Below the pieces are notes generated by a model that worked only from the letters and a program-made list of their open reading frames with translations, did not search any database and had not been told where the DNA came from. A DNA stretch of 64,000 bases from Oligoflexus sp. (GTDB lineage: Bacteria; Bdellovibrionota_B; Oligoflexia; Oligoflexales; Oligoflexaceae). Shown here piece by piece: positions 27,153 through 35,321 of the stretch. Position numbers and translations under genes: made by a program. The stretch is from assembly GCF_035712445.1 (NCBI RefSeq), contig NZ_DASTAT010000086.1:18667-82666 (forward strand), given 5' to 3'. Each line of letters begins with the position of its first letter. The first letter of the stretch is position 1.

Positions 27153-27725
27153 TTGCTTTCCCTCCATGACGACTATCATAACCTTGAATATCTGAAGTTC
27201 TTCGTCGATCGCTATCAGCAGTGCGATCTTTCTTCCATACAAACCTATTTGGCCGTCGTACGGCTGGCCGATCGCCTGCAAAGCAAATCGGAAGCCTATT
27301 TTCAGCGCATGGATCTTTCCAAGGGCCGCTTTCTCATCATGAAGATGCTGGCGCGTTCGGGGGAAAGCGGTCTGGCACCAGCCGAGATCGCCCAGAACAT
27401 CAGCTGCGCCCGGGCCACCGTCACCGGGCTCTTGGATACCCTCGAAGCGGCCGGCTATATCGAGCGACTCGCCGATCCCCAGGGTGATCGCCGGAGTCTT
27501 CGCATTCGGCTGACACCTGCCGGCCAAAGCAAATTGGATGCTGTGCTTCCCCGCCATCATCAGCGCATCAAGCAGGCCATGTCGGATTTCAGCATGGAGG
27601 AGCGCGATCAGCTCATGTCCCTGCTCGCGAAATTCAACAAGGGCCTTAGCGCTTTTGAAAATAATTCGAACGAATCCAGCGACCATGCTCAGGATATTTC
27701 TCGCGTCAGGAAGGAAAAACCATGA
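27153..27725 (+). CDS. MarR family transcriptional regulator
   Basis: 190 residues with the winged-helix domain at about 60-130: GRFLIMKMLARSGESGLAPA, then the recognition region NISCARATVTGLLDTLEAAG and the wing DPQGDRRSLRIRLTPAG. The start is TTG at 27153, with AGGAGG 6 bases upstream. The stop overlaps the next ATG (ATGA), so it is translated with the EmrA-like gene. It is the likely autorepressor of this efflux operon through the adjacent inverted repeat; MarR proteins release DNA on binding phenolic or hydrophobic ligands. Confidence 0.9.
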   Translation: MLSLHDDYHNLEYLKFFVDRYQQCDLSSIQTYLAVVRLADRLQSKSEAYFQRMDLSKGRFLIMKMLARSGESGLAPAEIAQNISCARATVTGLLDTLEAAGYIERLADPQGDRRSLRIRLTPAGQSKLDAVLPRHHQRIKQAMSDFSMEERDQLMSLLAKFNKGLSAFENNSNESSDHAQDISRVRKEKP

Positions 27726-28690
27726 AAAAAGCCCAGAAAGTAGCGCTGACCCTCGTCACCGGCCTTGCCCTCATCGCCGGATACATCACCATCCGCGATT
27801 ACGGCCTTGAATCCACGGATGATGCTCAGGTGGAAGGCCGTATTGTGAATATCGCCTCACGCGTTTCCGGGCAGGTGCAGAAAGTCTTCGTCACCGACAA
27901 TCAGGTGGTGAAGGCTGGCGATCCCCTGGTGGAACTCGATAAGCAGGAACTTCAGTCGCGCGTCGCCGCCGCCCAGGCGGAACTGAGCGCCGCCCGCGCC
28001 GCTTTGAGTTCCAGTGAATCCGATGTCGCCGCCGCCACATCCCGCCTGAAGCTCGCGGACATCGAACTCGATCGCATCCGAACGCTCGGCAAAAGCGGAG
28101 TGGTGTCACAGTCGGAAGTGGATACGAGAAAGGCCCAGTATGATCAGGCGAAGGCGGCCTATGATCAGGCCATGTCGCGGCTCGGTGGTGGCAAAGGGGA
28201 AGGCGGTGCTCCAGGTGCCGCGCTCGCCAAGGTTCAGCAGGCCGAAGCCGCACTCGAACTCGCCAAAGTCAACCTTTCCTATACCACCATCACAGCGCCG
28301 ATTTCGGGCGTGATTTCCCGTAAGAACGTCGAGGTCGGGCAGATCCTCGCGCCGATGACCAACCTCATGGCTTTGGTGGATCTGAATGATGTCTGGGTGG
28401 TGGCCAACTTCAAGGAAGATCAGCTGAAGCACATGAAAGTGGGTCAGCCCACCTTCATCAAGGTCGATACCTATAAAGGCGAGAAATTCGAAGGCGAGGT
28501 CGCGTCCATCGCCGCCGCCACGGGTGCGAAGTTCTCCTTGATTCCACCCGACAATGCCTCGGGCAACTTCGTGAAGGTGGTGCAGCGCATCCCCGTTTAC
28601 CTGCACCTCAAAAACTTTACGAATTCCCCCGAGAATGCTCTGGTCCTGCGCCCCGGCATGAGCGCCGTCGTCTCCATCAGAACGAATTGA
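27722..28690 (+). CDS. emrA: EmrA/HlyD-type membrane fusion protein
   Basis: 322 residues. One N-terminal membrane helix (about 5-25), then the STDDAQVEGRIVNIASRVSG strand, the biotinyl-lipoyl halves around a helical hairpin (about 85-175), and the beta-barrel part DLNDVWVVANFKEDQLKHMK. It links the inner-membrane DHA2 pump to a TolC-type channel. It overlaps marR by 4 bases and is followed 27 bases later by the pump gene. The hairpin is somewhat short but contains the usual Ala-rich heptads. Confidence 0.93.
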   Translation: MKKAQKVALTLVTGLALIAGYITIRDYGLESTDDAQVEGRIVNIASRVSGQVQKVFVTDNQVVKAGDPLVELDKQELQSRVAAAQAELSAARAALSSSESDVAAATSRLKLADIELDRIRTLGKSGVVSQSEVDTRKAQYDQAKAAYDQAMSRLGGGKGEGGAPGAALAKVQQAEAALELAKVNLSYTTITAPISGVISRKNVEVGQILAPMTNLMALVDLNDVWVVANFKEDQLKHMKVGQPTFIKVDTYKGEKFEGEVASIAAATGAKFSLIPPDNASGNFVKVVQRIPVYLHLKNFTNSPENALVLRPGMSAVVSIRTN

Positions 28691-28717
28691 TAGCCTTGGA
28701 AAAAAGGGTTTTACTCC

Positions 28718-30262
28718 ATGGAACAAACGCTCATCACCGGCTCCAAACGCGGCATCACGATTGCCGCGATGGCCGCGGCTATGATGGCAATTCTGGATAT
28801 ATCCATCGTGAACGTGGCGATCTCCGATATTCGCGCCGCGTTCGGCACTCCGATTGATCAGATCGCCTGGGTTTCCACCGGCTATATGATGGCCAACGTC
28901 GTGGTCATTCCCATTACGGGCTGGCTGCAGAGGCGTTTTGGTTTCAAACGCTATTTCACCGTCTCCATCGGCATCTTCATCGTGGCCTCGGCGCTCTGCG
29001 GCCTTGCCTGGAATCTGCCGTCCCTCGTGGCCTTCCGTATTCTGCAGGGCATGGGCGGCGGCGCCATCATCCCCACCGCGCAGTCCATACTTTTCGCCCG
29101 CTATCCGCGGCAGGAGCACGGCATGGCCGGCGCCATGTTTGGTCTGGGCGCCGTGACAGGACCTCTTCTGGGGCCGACGCTGGGTGGTTATCTCATCGAC
29201 ATCGCCAGCTGGCATTGGATCTTCTTCATCAACCTTCCCATCGGTATTTTTGCAGCTGCGATGGCCTGGCGTCATATCGATGAACCTGGATTCAAGGCGG
29301 AAACCACTCCGATCGATCGCTGGGGGCTGACGCTTTTGGCGATCGGCATGGCCAGCCTTCAGTTCGTTCTGGAGGAAGGCAACCGCGATGACTGGTTTCA
29401 AAGCACAACGATCGTCATCCTCTCGGCCATCGCCTTTGTTTCGCTGATCACCTTCGCCGTGCATGAACTGGAGGTCAAAAATCCGATCGTGGACCTCAGG
29501 GTCTTTGCCAATCGGTCCTATGCGGCGGCCACCGGCATCAACTTCATGATCGGGATCGCGCTTTTTTCCGCGACCTTCCTCTATGCCCTCTACTGCGGGG
29601 CCATCATGCATTATAGGGCGCTGGACATTGGCGAGCTGTTTCTGAAGGGCAGCTGCATCCAGATCCTGATCATGCCTTTGATCGGGCGCTTCGGACATAA
29701 ATTCGATGGCCGCTATCTTCTAGCCTTTGGCATCAGCATGCTGATCGGCGGTCTTTATATGAACACCAAACTCTCGAATCAATCCGACTTCACTCAGATG
29801 GTGATGCCGATCTTCATCCGTTCCCTGGGCCTTGGATTCGTCTTCGTTCCCCTCAGCCTGATCGCTCTTTCCGATCTGCCCGCGCATCAGCGGGGGAATG
29901 CCGCGGGTCTTTTCAACCTGACCCGCGAGCTGGGCGGTTCGATAGGAACCGCGTGGATGAGCACACTCCTGAGCCGGGCGCAGACGCGGGAGTATGCCTA
30001 CATCTCCGAGTCCGTGACCCGCTATTCGGAGGCCACAAGACAAAGGCTCGAAATGATGCAGCATGGCATCGGCACCAAACTTCTCGATTCGGAAACCGGA
30101 GTCCTGGCCCTACTGCGCCTGAAGGTGACCGAACAGAGCCTCATCAAAGCCTTCAATACCAACTTCGTCATCATCACCCTGGCCTTTACCGCGACGCTGA
30201 TGCTCGTCTTTCTTCTGCGTCGGCCTTCACAAGGAGGAGCACCTGTTCATGATGCCCACTAA
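28718..30262 (+). CDS. emrB: DHA2 family (EmrB/QacA) multidrug efflux permease
   Basis: 514 residues, 14 membrane helices. Motif A/D features are visible: MMAILDISIVNVAISDIRAA (motif D1), GWLQRRFGFKRYF (motif A), FRILQGMGGGAIIPTAQSIL (motif B) and FGLGAVTGPLLGPTLGGYLI (motif C). Together with the adjacent EmrA and TolC proteins it forms a tripartite pump across the envelope, driven by proton motive force. The substrate is unknown; MarR control suggests hydrophobic antimicrobials or aromatic acids. The 3' end overlaps the outer-membrane protein gene by 14 bases. Confidence 0.95.
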   Translation: MEQTLITGSKRGITIAAMAAAMMAILDISIVNVAISDIRAAFGTPIDQIAWVSTGYMMANVVVIPITGWLQRRFGFKRYFTVSIGIFIVASALCGLAWNLPSLVAFRILQGMGGGAIIPTAQSILFARYPRQEHGMAGAMFGLGAVTGPLLGPTLGGYLIDIASWHWIFFINLPIGIFAAAMAWRHIDEPGFKAETTPIDRWGLTLLAIGMASLQFVLEEGNRDDWFQSTTIVILSAIAFVSLITFAVHELEVKNPIVDLRVFANRSYAAATGINFMIGIALFSATFLYALYCGAIMHYRALDIGELFLKGSCIQILIMPLIGRFGHKFDGRYLLAFGISMLIGGLYMNTKLSNQSDFTQMVMPIFIRSLGLGFVFVPLSLIALSDLPAHQRGNAAGLFNLTRELGGSIGTAWMSTLLSRAQTREYAYISESVTRYSEATRQRLEMMQHGIGTKLLDSETGVLALLRLKVTEQSLIKAFNTNFVIITLAFTATLMLVFLLRRPSQGGAPVHDAH

Positions 30263-31604
30263 ATATCTGTCCCGAATTTTATGGATAAGCCTCGCATGGA
30301 TTCTACCGCTGCAGGCGTCGGCCGCCAGCGATCCCCGCGTGCGCCTTGTGAAAAAAGGCTCGGGCCTGTCGCTGGACGAGGCCATGCAAAGAGCCGAGAA
30401 GGAAAGTTCCGCCCTGAAATCCCTGGAGGCCGCGCGCCAGGCGTCTGAGGCTCGTGCCGATCAGGCTGGTGACAGCAAGGGCCCCCGTCTGAGTCTGGAG
30501 GCGCAGCGCGCGTGGATAGATACGGATGTGAATAAGCTTGCCGGTAAAACCCTACCCAATGGTATTCGCAATCCCGACAACGTGAACACAGCGGGCGTTG
30601 TGGTCACCCAGCCGCTGACAGGCTGGTTTGCTCTGAACAATAAAGAGGAAGCCGAGCAGCATCTGACGGAAGCGGCGCGCGCGGATTATGAGGCGAGCGT
30701 TCAGGACCTCAGAAGCCGCAGTGCAGAGACGTTTTTACGAGTTCTGAAAGCCACCCGCCTGCGCGACATTGCCCGGCAGTCCCTCGGTGTTATTCAAAAG
30801 CAGAAAAACGATGCCGAAGCCCTGCGCCGACAGGGTAAGCTGGCTCAACTTGATTTTGACCGCTTTTCTTTTGCTGAATCGGAGGCCATCACCCAGCTGA
30901 GCGACGCGGAATCGCAGCTTCTGGTGGCTGCTGCGGCCCTGCGCGAGCAGATCAATCTGCCTGCTGATCAGGAACTTGTCCTGGAGGATATTGAAAGTCA
31001 AACCACTGTCAACGCTCAGAATCATAGCGATCAGCGGTCGGAACTTCGCAGTGCCGCGGAACGTGCCGAGGCCTTCAAGAGTTATCGGGCAGCGGCCCAG
31101 ATTGATTACTATCCCACCGTCAATGCCTTTGCGCGCTTCGATCGGGATTTTGCCGCCGAGGATATCGTGATCCCCATTCCAGGCGCACCGACCTATCCGA
31201 AAGAGGATTATCGGGATCGCTTCACCTATGGCTTGTCGCTAAACTGGGTGCTCTGGGACGGGCTCGCCCGCAAGGCCCGCGTGCGTGAGCTGACGGCTGA
31301 ATCGGAGCGGGTGACCCTGCAGCGCGCTGCGCTGGCTTCGAATCTTCGTATTGAAGAAGCGCAAACAGCAGCCGAGTATGACAAGGCTCAGCAAACCCTT
31401 CGCAATGCTGAAGTATCGGCGCGGCTGAGCGAGGAAATCTTCGAGGCCTTCACCGCCAAATTTCAAAACGGTCTGGCCACCACCACAGATGTGCTCAGCG
31501 CTGAAAGGGATCTGACCAGGGCCCGCGCGCAGCTCGCCAGTACGGGCTATGACCTGCAGATGGCCGCGATCCGTTACAATCGGGCTCACGGCAGCAAACT
31601 CTGA
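30249..31604 (+). CDS. TolC family outer-membrane efflux protein
   Basis: 451 residues with a signal peptide (about 1-25, LQASAASD). Two OEP repeats of long helices and short strands follow: LSLDEAMQRAEKESSALKSL and YGLSLNWVLWDGLARKARVR mark the two halves. AggTDVLSA-type AYD/TTDVLSAERDL occurs in the second half, as usual. It is the outer-membrane exit duct of the EmrAB pump. AAGGAGG precedes ATG 30249; a second ATG follows directly. A strong hairpin lies downstream. Confidence 0.92.
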   Translation: MMPTKYLSRILWISLAWILPLQASAASDPRVRLVKKGSGLSLDEAMQRAEKESSALKSLEAARQASEARADQAGDSKGPRLSLEAQRAWIDTDVNKLAGKTLPNGIRNPDNVNTAGVVVTQPLTGWFALNNKEEAEQHLTEAARADYEASVQDLRSRSAETFLRVLKATRLRDIARQSLGVIQKQKNDAEALRRQGKLAQLDFDRFSFAESEAITQLSDAESQLLVAAAALREQINLPADQELVLEDIESQTTVNAQNHSDQRSELRSAAERAEAFKSYRAAAQIDYYPTVNAFARFDRDFAAEDIVIPIPGAPTYPKEDYRDRFTYGLSLNWVLWDGLARKARVRELTAESERVTLQRAALASNLRIEEAQTAAEYDKAQQTLRNAEVSARLSEEIFEAFTAKFQNGLATTTDVLSAERDLTRARAQLASTGYDLQMAAIRYNRAHGSKL

Positions 31605-31616
31605 GGAAACGTTCTT

Positions 31617-31644
31617 CGAAACGGAAGAAAGACCTTCCGTTTCG
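31617..31644. terminator. Hairpin ending the efflux operon
   Basis: Perfect 11-bp stem CGAAACGGAAG/CTTCCGTTTCG with a 6-base loop, 12 bases after the tolC-like stop. It lies between convergent genes and can form on both strands. There is no long T tract, so efficiency is uncertain. Confidence 0.65.
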
Positions 31645-31655
31645 CAGCCTCCCCC

Positions 31656-32126
31656 TTATTGATAATCCCATTTCAGTTCCGCGATCCTGAGTTCCCCATC
31701 TTTTTTGATCAGCAGATAGTGCTCCTTCACATTTTTTTTCTTTTCATAATCCGTGATCAGTTCCATGCGTATCGACTGCTGACCGTTCTGGGTCTCGGAA
31801 ACATACTCAGTGGAACGGCTCGCCCCCCGCACGCCAAGGTCGTTTTGCACCTGAAGGGCCAGGGTTTTGATCATCTCCAGTTTGTCCTTATCCCAGGTGG
31901 TCCAATCCTGGAGACATTCCTCGGGCTCTTCTTCCAAAAGACACTCATTGAATTTCTGCGGCACTTCCTTCCCGGAGAATCCACCACCACCAAAAATAAA
32001 ACTGATCGCCGCGAACGCGGCTGCGATCACGAGGATCACTCCCAGGATCAGAGCCAAGCCAACGCCAAGAAAGACGAAGAGGAGAACGAGCATTATCAAA
32101 ACCAGAGCACTGATAAAAAAGCTCAT
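31656..32126 (-). CDS. Small membrane-anchored protein of unknown function
   Basis: 156 residues. The first 45 form one or two very hydrophobic helices ending in a glycine cluster (FIFGGGGFSG). The remaining soluble part, probably periplasmic, has a Cys pair (NECLLEEEPEECLQDW) and an alpha+beta segment ending MELITDYEKKKNVKEHYLLI, which looks like the small NTF2-like/DUF4019-type folds but I cannot confirm a family. It is convergent with the efflux operon. Confidence 0.65.
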   Translation of the reverse strand: MSFFISALVLIMLVLLFVFLGVGLALILGVILVIAAAFAAISFIFGGGGFSGKEVPQKFNECLLEEEPEECLQDWTTWDKDKLEMIKTLALQVQNDLGVRGASRSTEYVSETQNGQQSIRMELITDYEKKKNVKEHYLLIKKDGELRIAELKWDYQ

Positions 32127-32309
32127 AATGTCTTCCTGCCTGCATGGAACGGGTCACGTTGCACACTCAGAGTAATTTCCCAAGTCAGCCGAGACAAGCG
32201 AAATCCCCGCTCACAATTTTAGCAAATCCTGAACCTCATGCCACCAAAGTCTTCCAAGCAGTCGCTCAAATCAGACGGACGGAAAACTTTTCGGTTGAGC
32301 GTTTTCGCA

Positions 32310-32339
32310 TTGACCGCAAACATGAAGGCTGTCTATGCT
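32310..32339 (+). promoter_or_regulatory. Sigma70-like promoter of the secreted protein gene at 32384
   Basis: TTGACC (32310-32315), an 18-base spacer and TATGCT (32334-32339), 44 bases before the ATG. The -10 and the three bases after it (TATGCTCCG) are identical to those of the aceB promoter at 56386. Confidence 0.6.
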
Positions 32340-32383
32340 CCGTTGCAAATCCGTTTCTCAAATTCAATATCATGGAGGAAATC

Positions 32384-32944
32384 ATGCTTTTCTCGAAACT
32401 TCTCGCCCTGGGTGCTCTTTGCGTCAGTGGTGCTGCGATGGCTGGAGTCCAAGGTCTTTATAAGGCCGACTGCTGGACGGTTGAAGCCGAAGGTCTTTCC
32501 GTCGGTCGCAGTATTAACTTTGAAAAAGACACTGCGACTCAGGTTCAGACTATCTATGGGGACCTGACCTGCGCGCAGCCTGCCTATTCCTTCACCTTCC
32601 AGGGTCCTTATACTCTCGCTGCCGACGGCGCGGCTGATTTCACCTCGGCTTCGATCCAACTCACAGCTCTCGACGCCCGCATTGCAGCGAGCTTCAGCGC
32701 GGCTCAGCTCTGCGGCTTCGCTGATTGGGAAGCTGGCGCCCCGCGTGAAGTCGCAGGCCTTGACTGCGGCGGCACGCAAATCCCTGCAGCCAACAGCGTG
32801 ACCTATGATCTTGTGAAAGAAGTCGACGGTGGCATCGTCTTCGGCGCTGTGACTGAAGACAAGGACGGTTCAACTTTGGAAAAACGTCCCACGGAAGTGG
32901 ATGAGACGACAGTATTCAAGGCCGTGAGCAGCACAGCTCAGTAA
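32384..32944 (+). CDS. Small secreted protein of unknown function
   Basis: 186 residues. ATG 32384 follows TGGAGGAAATC. The signal peptide is MLFSKLLALGALCVSGAAMA with cleavage near residue 20. The mature protein is beta-rich and acidic, with four Cys (KADCWTVEA, LTCAQPAY, AQLCGFAD, GLDCGGTQ) that probably form two disulfides. It begins GVQGLYKADCW, a pattern of small periplasmic or extracellular proteins. No family recognised. It is monocistronic: own promoter and a strong terminator. Confidence 0.8.
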   Translation: MLFSKLLALGALCVSGAAMAGVQGLYKADCWTVEAEGLSVGRSINFEKDTATQVQTIYGDLTCAQPAYSFTFQGPYTLAADGAADFTSASIQLTALDARIAASFSAAQLCGFADWEAGAPREVAGLDCGGTQIPAANSVTYDLVKEVDGGIVFGAVTEDKDGSTLEKRPTEVDETTVFKAVSSTAQ

Positions 32945-32952
32945 GAGGCCGT

Positions 32953-32972
32953 GGCTTCCCCTGCGGGAAGCC
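32953..32972 (+). terminator. Rho-independent terminator
   Basis: GGCTTCCC-CTGC-GGGAAGCC, an 8-bp perfect stem 8 bases after the stop, followed shortly by ATTTT. Confidence 0.75.
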
Positions 32973-33070
32973 CCACATTTTCCCGCATTTTATGGGGAAA
33001 TGTACCTGGATCCCCTCAAAAAACCATGCTACGATTTGGTCATCTTTATTAAATCGTGGAAGGGACAAGA

Positions 33071-34360
33071 GTGGTGGATACCAATCTCCTGCCTGATTTC
33101 CGTTTTAACGACACGTTTCGCAATCCTATTATCGAGACCGGCGCTGATCCTTGGATCATTAAGAAGGACGATCTCTATTACTACTGTTTTTCCGATAATA
33201 AGTCGTCGATCTATGTAAGCTACGCCCGCTGCCCCCTGCTCCTGGCCAAGGCGAAGAAACATTTGATCTGGCGCGCTCCCAAGCGGCAGGCCTATTCGCA
33301 CGAGACCTGGGCGCCCGAGCTGCATTTCCTCGATGGCCGCTGGTATGTGTACTTCGCGGCTTCCGATGGCGATAATCACACCCATCGCATGTATGTGCTG
33401 GAAGGCGAGAGTCCGGTCGGGCCCTACCGCTTCAAAGGCCAGATCTCCCCTGCCACCGATCGCTGGGCGATCGATGGAACCATTCTGGATATGAACGATG
33501 GCCAGCGCTATTTCGTTTGGTCCGGCTGGGATGGGAGCACCAATATCCAGCAGAATCTTTATATTGCCCGTATGAAGAATCCCTGGTCGCTCGTCGAGCA
33601 GACCGTTCCGAATCCCCAGCTGAAAGCCCTGCGGCGGCAGACAGGAACCCTCCTTAATTTGGAAGTGACGGCTGAAGAAGCGGGGCAGTATACGCTCGAA
33701 GTCCTTTACCACTGCACCTCGACCGCCATGCAAAGACTTGAGATCAACGACGAGACTCATCTGGGTCTGCACTATACGCCGACCGGCAATCGCAATTGGC
33801 AAACCCACTTCGAACGCATCGAACTGAAGCAGGGGCGCAATGTCCTGCGCTTTGCGACTGGTATTGGCAAGGTGACGATTGACAAGGTTCTGATAAGGCC
33901 CGTCGGCCATGACAGGACCATGATCTCTTCACCTGAATTCCACTGGGAAAAACAGGGCGGCCCGCCTTATATCAATGAGGGCCCGCAGATTCTGCGGAAA
34001 GATGATCGACTGCATATCGTCTATTCAGCGAGTGGCAGCTGGACGGATCATTATCAGCTGGGTCTTCTGACCTTTCAAGGCGGCTGCGTCCTGGAAAAGA
34101 AGAACTGGAAGAAGAAGGGGCCGGTCTTTGCCGGCACCGATCGCGTCTTTGGGCCTGGACATGCGTCCTTCATCGAATATGAAGGGCATGACTGGATTGT
34201 CTATCACGCTGCGAAACACAGCGGGGCGGGCTGGAATCGTCACGTGCGCATGCAGCCCTTTCACTGGGATGAGGCCGGCGATCCCATCTTTGGAACGCCC
34301 TGGCCCACCCTCGGTGATGATGATACGCCGGATGATCTGATCCGCACGTCAGGCGCTTAG
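33071..34360 (+). CDS. GH43-type glycoside hydrolase with an inserted carbohydrate-binding-like module
   Basis: About 429 residues, no signal peptide, so probably cytoplasmic. Five-bladed propeller signs: catalytic base Asp in TGADPWIIKKDDLYYY, the helper Asp in RWAIDGTIL, and the general-acid Glu in INEGPQILRKDDR. Between the second and third residues a segment of about 100 residues (TGTLLNLEVTAEEAGQYTLE to VTIDKVLIRPVG) looks like a CBM6/35 jelly-roll. GH43 enzymes cleave arabinofuranosides, xylosides and, in some members, galactofuranosides. It lies next to a UDP-galactopyranose mutase operon, which makes a furanoside target plausible. The start is GTG 33071 or 33074; GTG 33056 lacks a ribosome site. 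The stop overlaps that of the facing lipoprotein gene. Confidence 0.82.
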   Translation: MVDTNLLPDFRFNDTFRNPIIETGADPWIIKKDDLYYYCFSDNKSSIYVSYARCPLLLAKAKKHLIWRAPKRQAYSHETWAPELHFLDGRWYVYFAASDGDNHTHRMYVLEGESPVGPYRFKGQISPATDRWAIDGTILDMNDGQRYFVWSGWDGSTNIQQNLYIARMKNPWSLVEQTVPNPQLKALRRQTGTLLNLEVTAEEAGQYTLEVLYHCTSTAMQRLEINDETHLGLHYTPTGNRNWQTHFERIELKQGRNVLRFATGIGKVTIDKVLIRPVGHDRTMISSPEFHWEKQGGPPYINEGPQILRKDDRLHIVYSASGSWTDHYQLGLLTFQGGCVLEKKNWKKKGPVFAGTDRVFGPGHASFIEYEGHDWIVYHAAKHSGAGWNRHVRMQPFHWDEAGDPIFGTPWPTLGDDDTPDDLIRTSGA

Positions 34361-34590
34361 TGCTTGCCTGACTCTTTCGCGGGGTTTGGCATATCCAGCT
34401 TGCCTGCATTCGGATCCTTCAAAGGCGGGTTGGGGCATTTGGGCTCCCCATTGGCCATGTCATAGGCTGGATCACCTGGATCCATACAGGTCTCGGCGCG
34501 CGGCTTGTGCGCGTCGGGGTTCTTGGAACCCGTACATGCCATCAAACCCAACCCAAAAGCCATCCAGAGAACAGGACGCAGTGTCTTCAT
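34357..34590 (-). CDS. Small lipoprotein, last gene of the galactofuranose operon
   Basis: 77 residues. The signal WMAFGLGLMAC gives a good lipobox (L-M-A-C, Cys19). The mature part is short, Pro/Lys/Asp-rich and hydrophilic, with two more Cys (AETCMDPG, PKCPNPPL). The ATG overlaps the upstream ferritin-like gene stop (ATGA). The stop overlaps the end of the GH43 gene on the other strand. Function unknown. Confidence 0.75.
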   Translation of the reverse strand: MKTLRPVLWMAFGLGLMACTGSKNPDAHKPRAETCMDPGDPAYDMANGEPKCPNPPLKDPNAGKLDMPNPAKESGKH

Positions 34591-35321
34591 AGCCTCGTTT
34601 TCCCCATGGTCGTTTCTTTCAGAAGATTACGCACTTCTACGACGTGCGTCTCTTCTTCTGCCATGGCTCTTTGGAATTGCGCCAGCAAATTCTGATCGCC
34701 CATCTCCTGGGTCAGCTCGATCAGCAGGTTCCAGCCGTCTCTATCAGCCAGTTCGGCGATTAAAATGGCTTCCAGGCACTGGGCTACGCTTGTCCGGGGA
34801 TCATTGAGGACCTGGACAAGGCCCATCGACGCCACCGCCATGGCATCAGCACCGGGCGTTGTGGCTGTGGGATCCCCGCCGACATCCTCGATGGTCTTTT
34901 TGATCAGCAGCATGTGCTGGAGTTCCGCATCGCAGATTTCCTGCAAACGGTAAAGGTCCAGCGACTGATGCCGGGCCGGATCCATTTCACACTTGCGGAT
35001 CAGAGCCCGGTAAAGCCTGACTCCCATGCGTTCAAACGCAAGGCGCTCGCCGAGTTTATCGATGAAGACCTCGGGCTTTTCGCCTTTGATCTTTTCATAG
35101 CCGGTTTTCGCGAGGCCCTTCAGGGTCATGGGCACCGGAATGGATCCGATCGGGTGCGCGTCCTTCGCATAGTCCAGGCGAATTTTATCGGGCGTGTCCG
35201 GGGACATGGGTACCTCGTCCCAGGCAAAGTCCTTGGCCGATTCCATCATCGCAGCGGTCATCAGCGGCGACATCTGGCCGCCCGTGCGATTCCTGCCCAG
35301 CGTGGGTTCCTGATGGGTCAT
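34587..35321 (-). CDS. Ferritin-like domain protein (diiron, second of a pair)
   Basis: 244 residues, four-helix-bundle pattern with Glu and E-x-x-H ligands: LGERLAFERMGVRLYRAL, CDAELQHMLL, LEAILIAELADRDGW and AEEETHVVEVRNLL. These fit a carboxylate-bridged diiron centre of the ferritin/rubrerythrin superfamily. It is not a classical cage ferritin or Dps by length or N-terminus. It overlaps its upstream partner by ATGA and its downstream lipoprotein by ATGA, so the three are translationally coupled. Iron handling or peroxide defence is the likely area; the substrate is unknown. Confidence 0.75.
   Translation of the reverse strand: MTHQEPTLGRNRTGGQMSPLMTAAMMESAKDFAWDEVPMSPDTPDKIRLDYAKDAHPIGSIPVPMTLKGLAKTGYEKIKGEKPEVFIDKLGERLAFERMGVRLYRALIRKCEMDPARHQSLDLYRLQEICDAELQHMLLIKKTIEDVGGDPTATTPGADAMAVASMGLVQVLNDPRTSVAQCLEAILIAELADRDGWNLLIELTQEMGDQNLLAQFQRAMAEEETHVVEVRNLLKETTMGKTRL

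Noticed and set aside
28106-29698. 530-codon minus-strand ORF, rich in His, Asp and Gly
   Set aside because: Antisense to emrA/emrB; no known motifs and no ribosome site.
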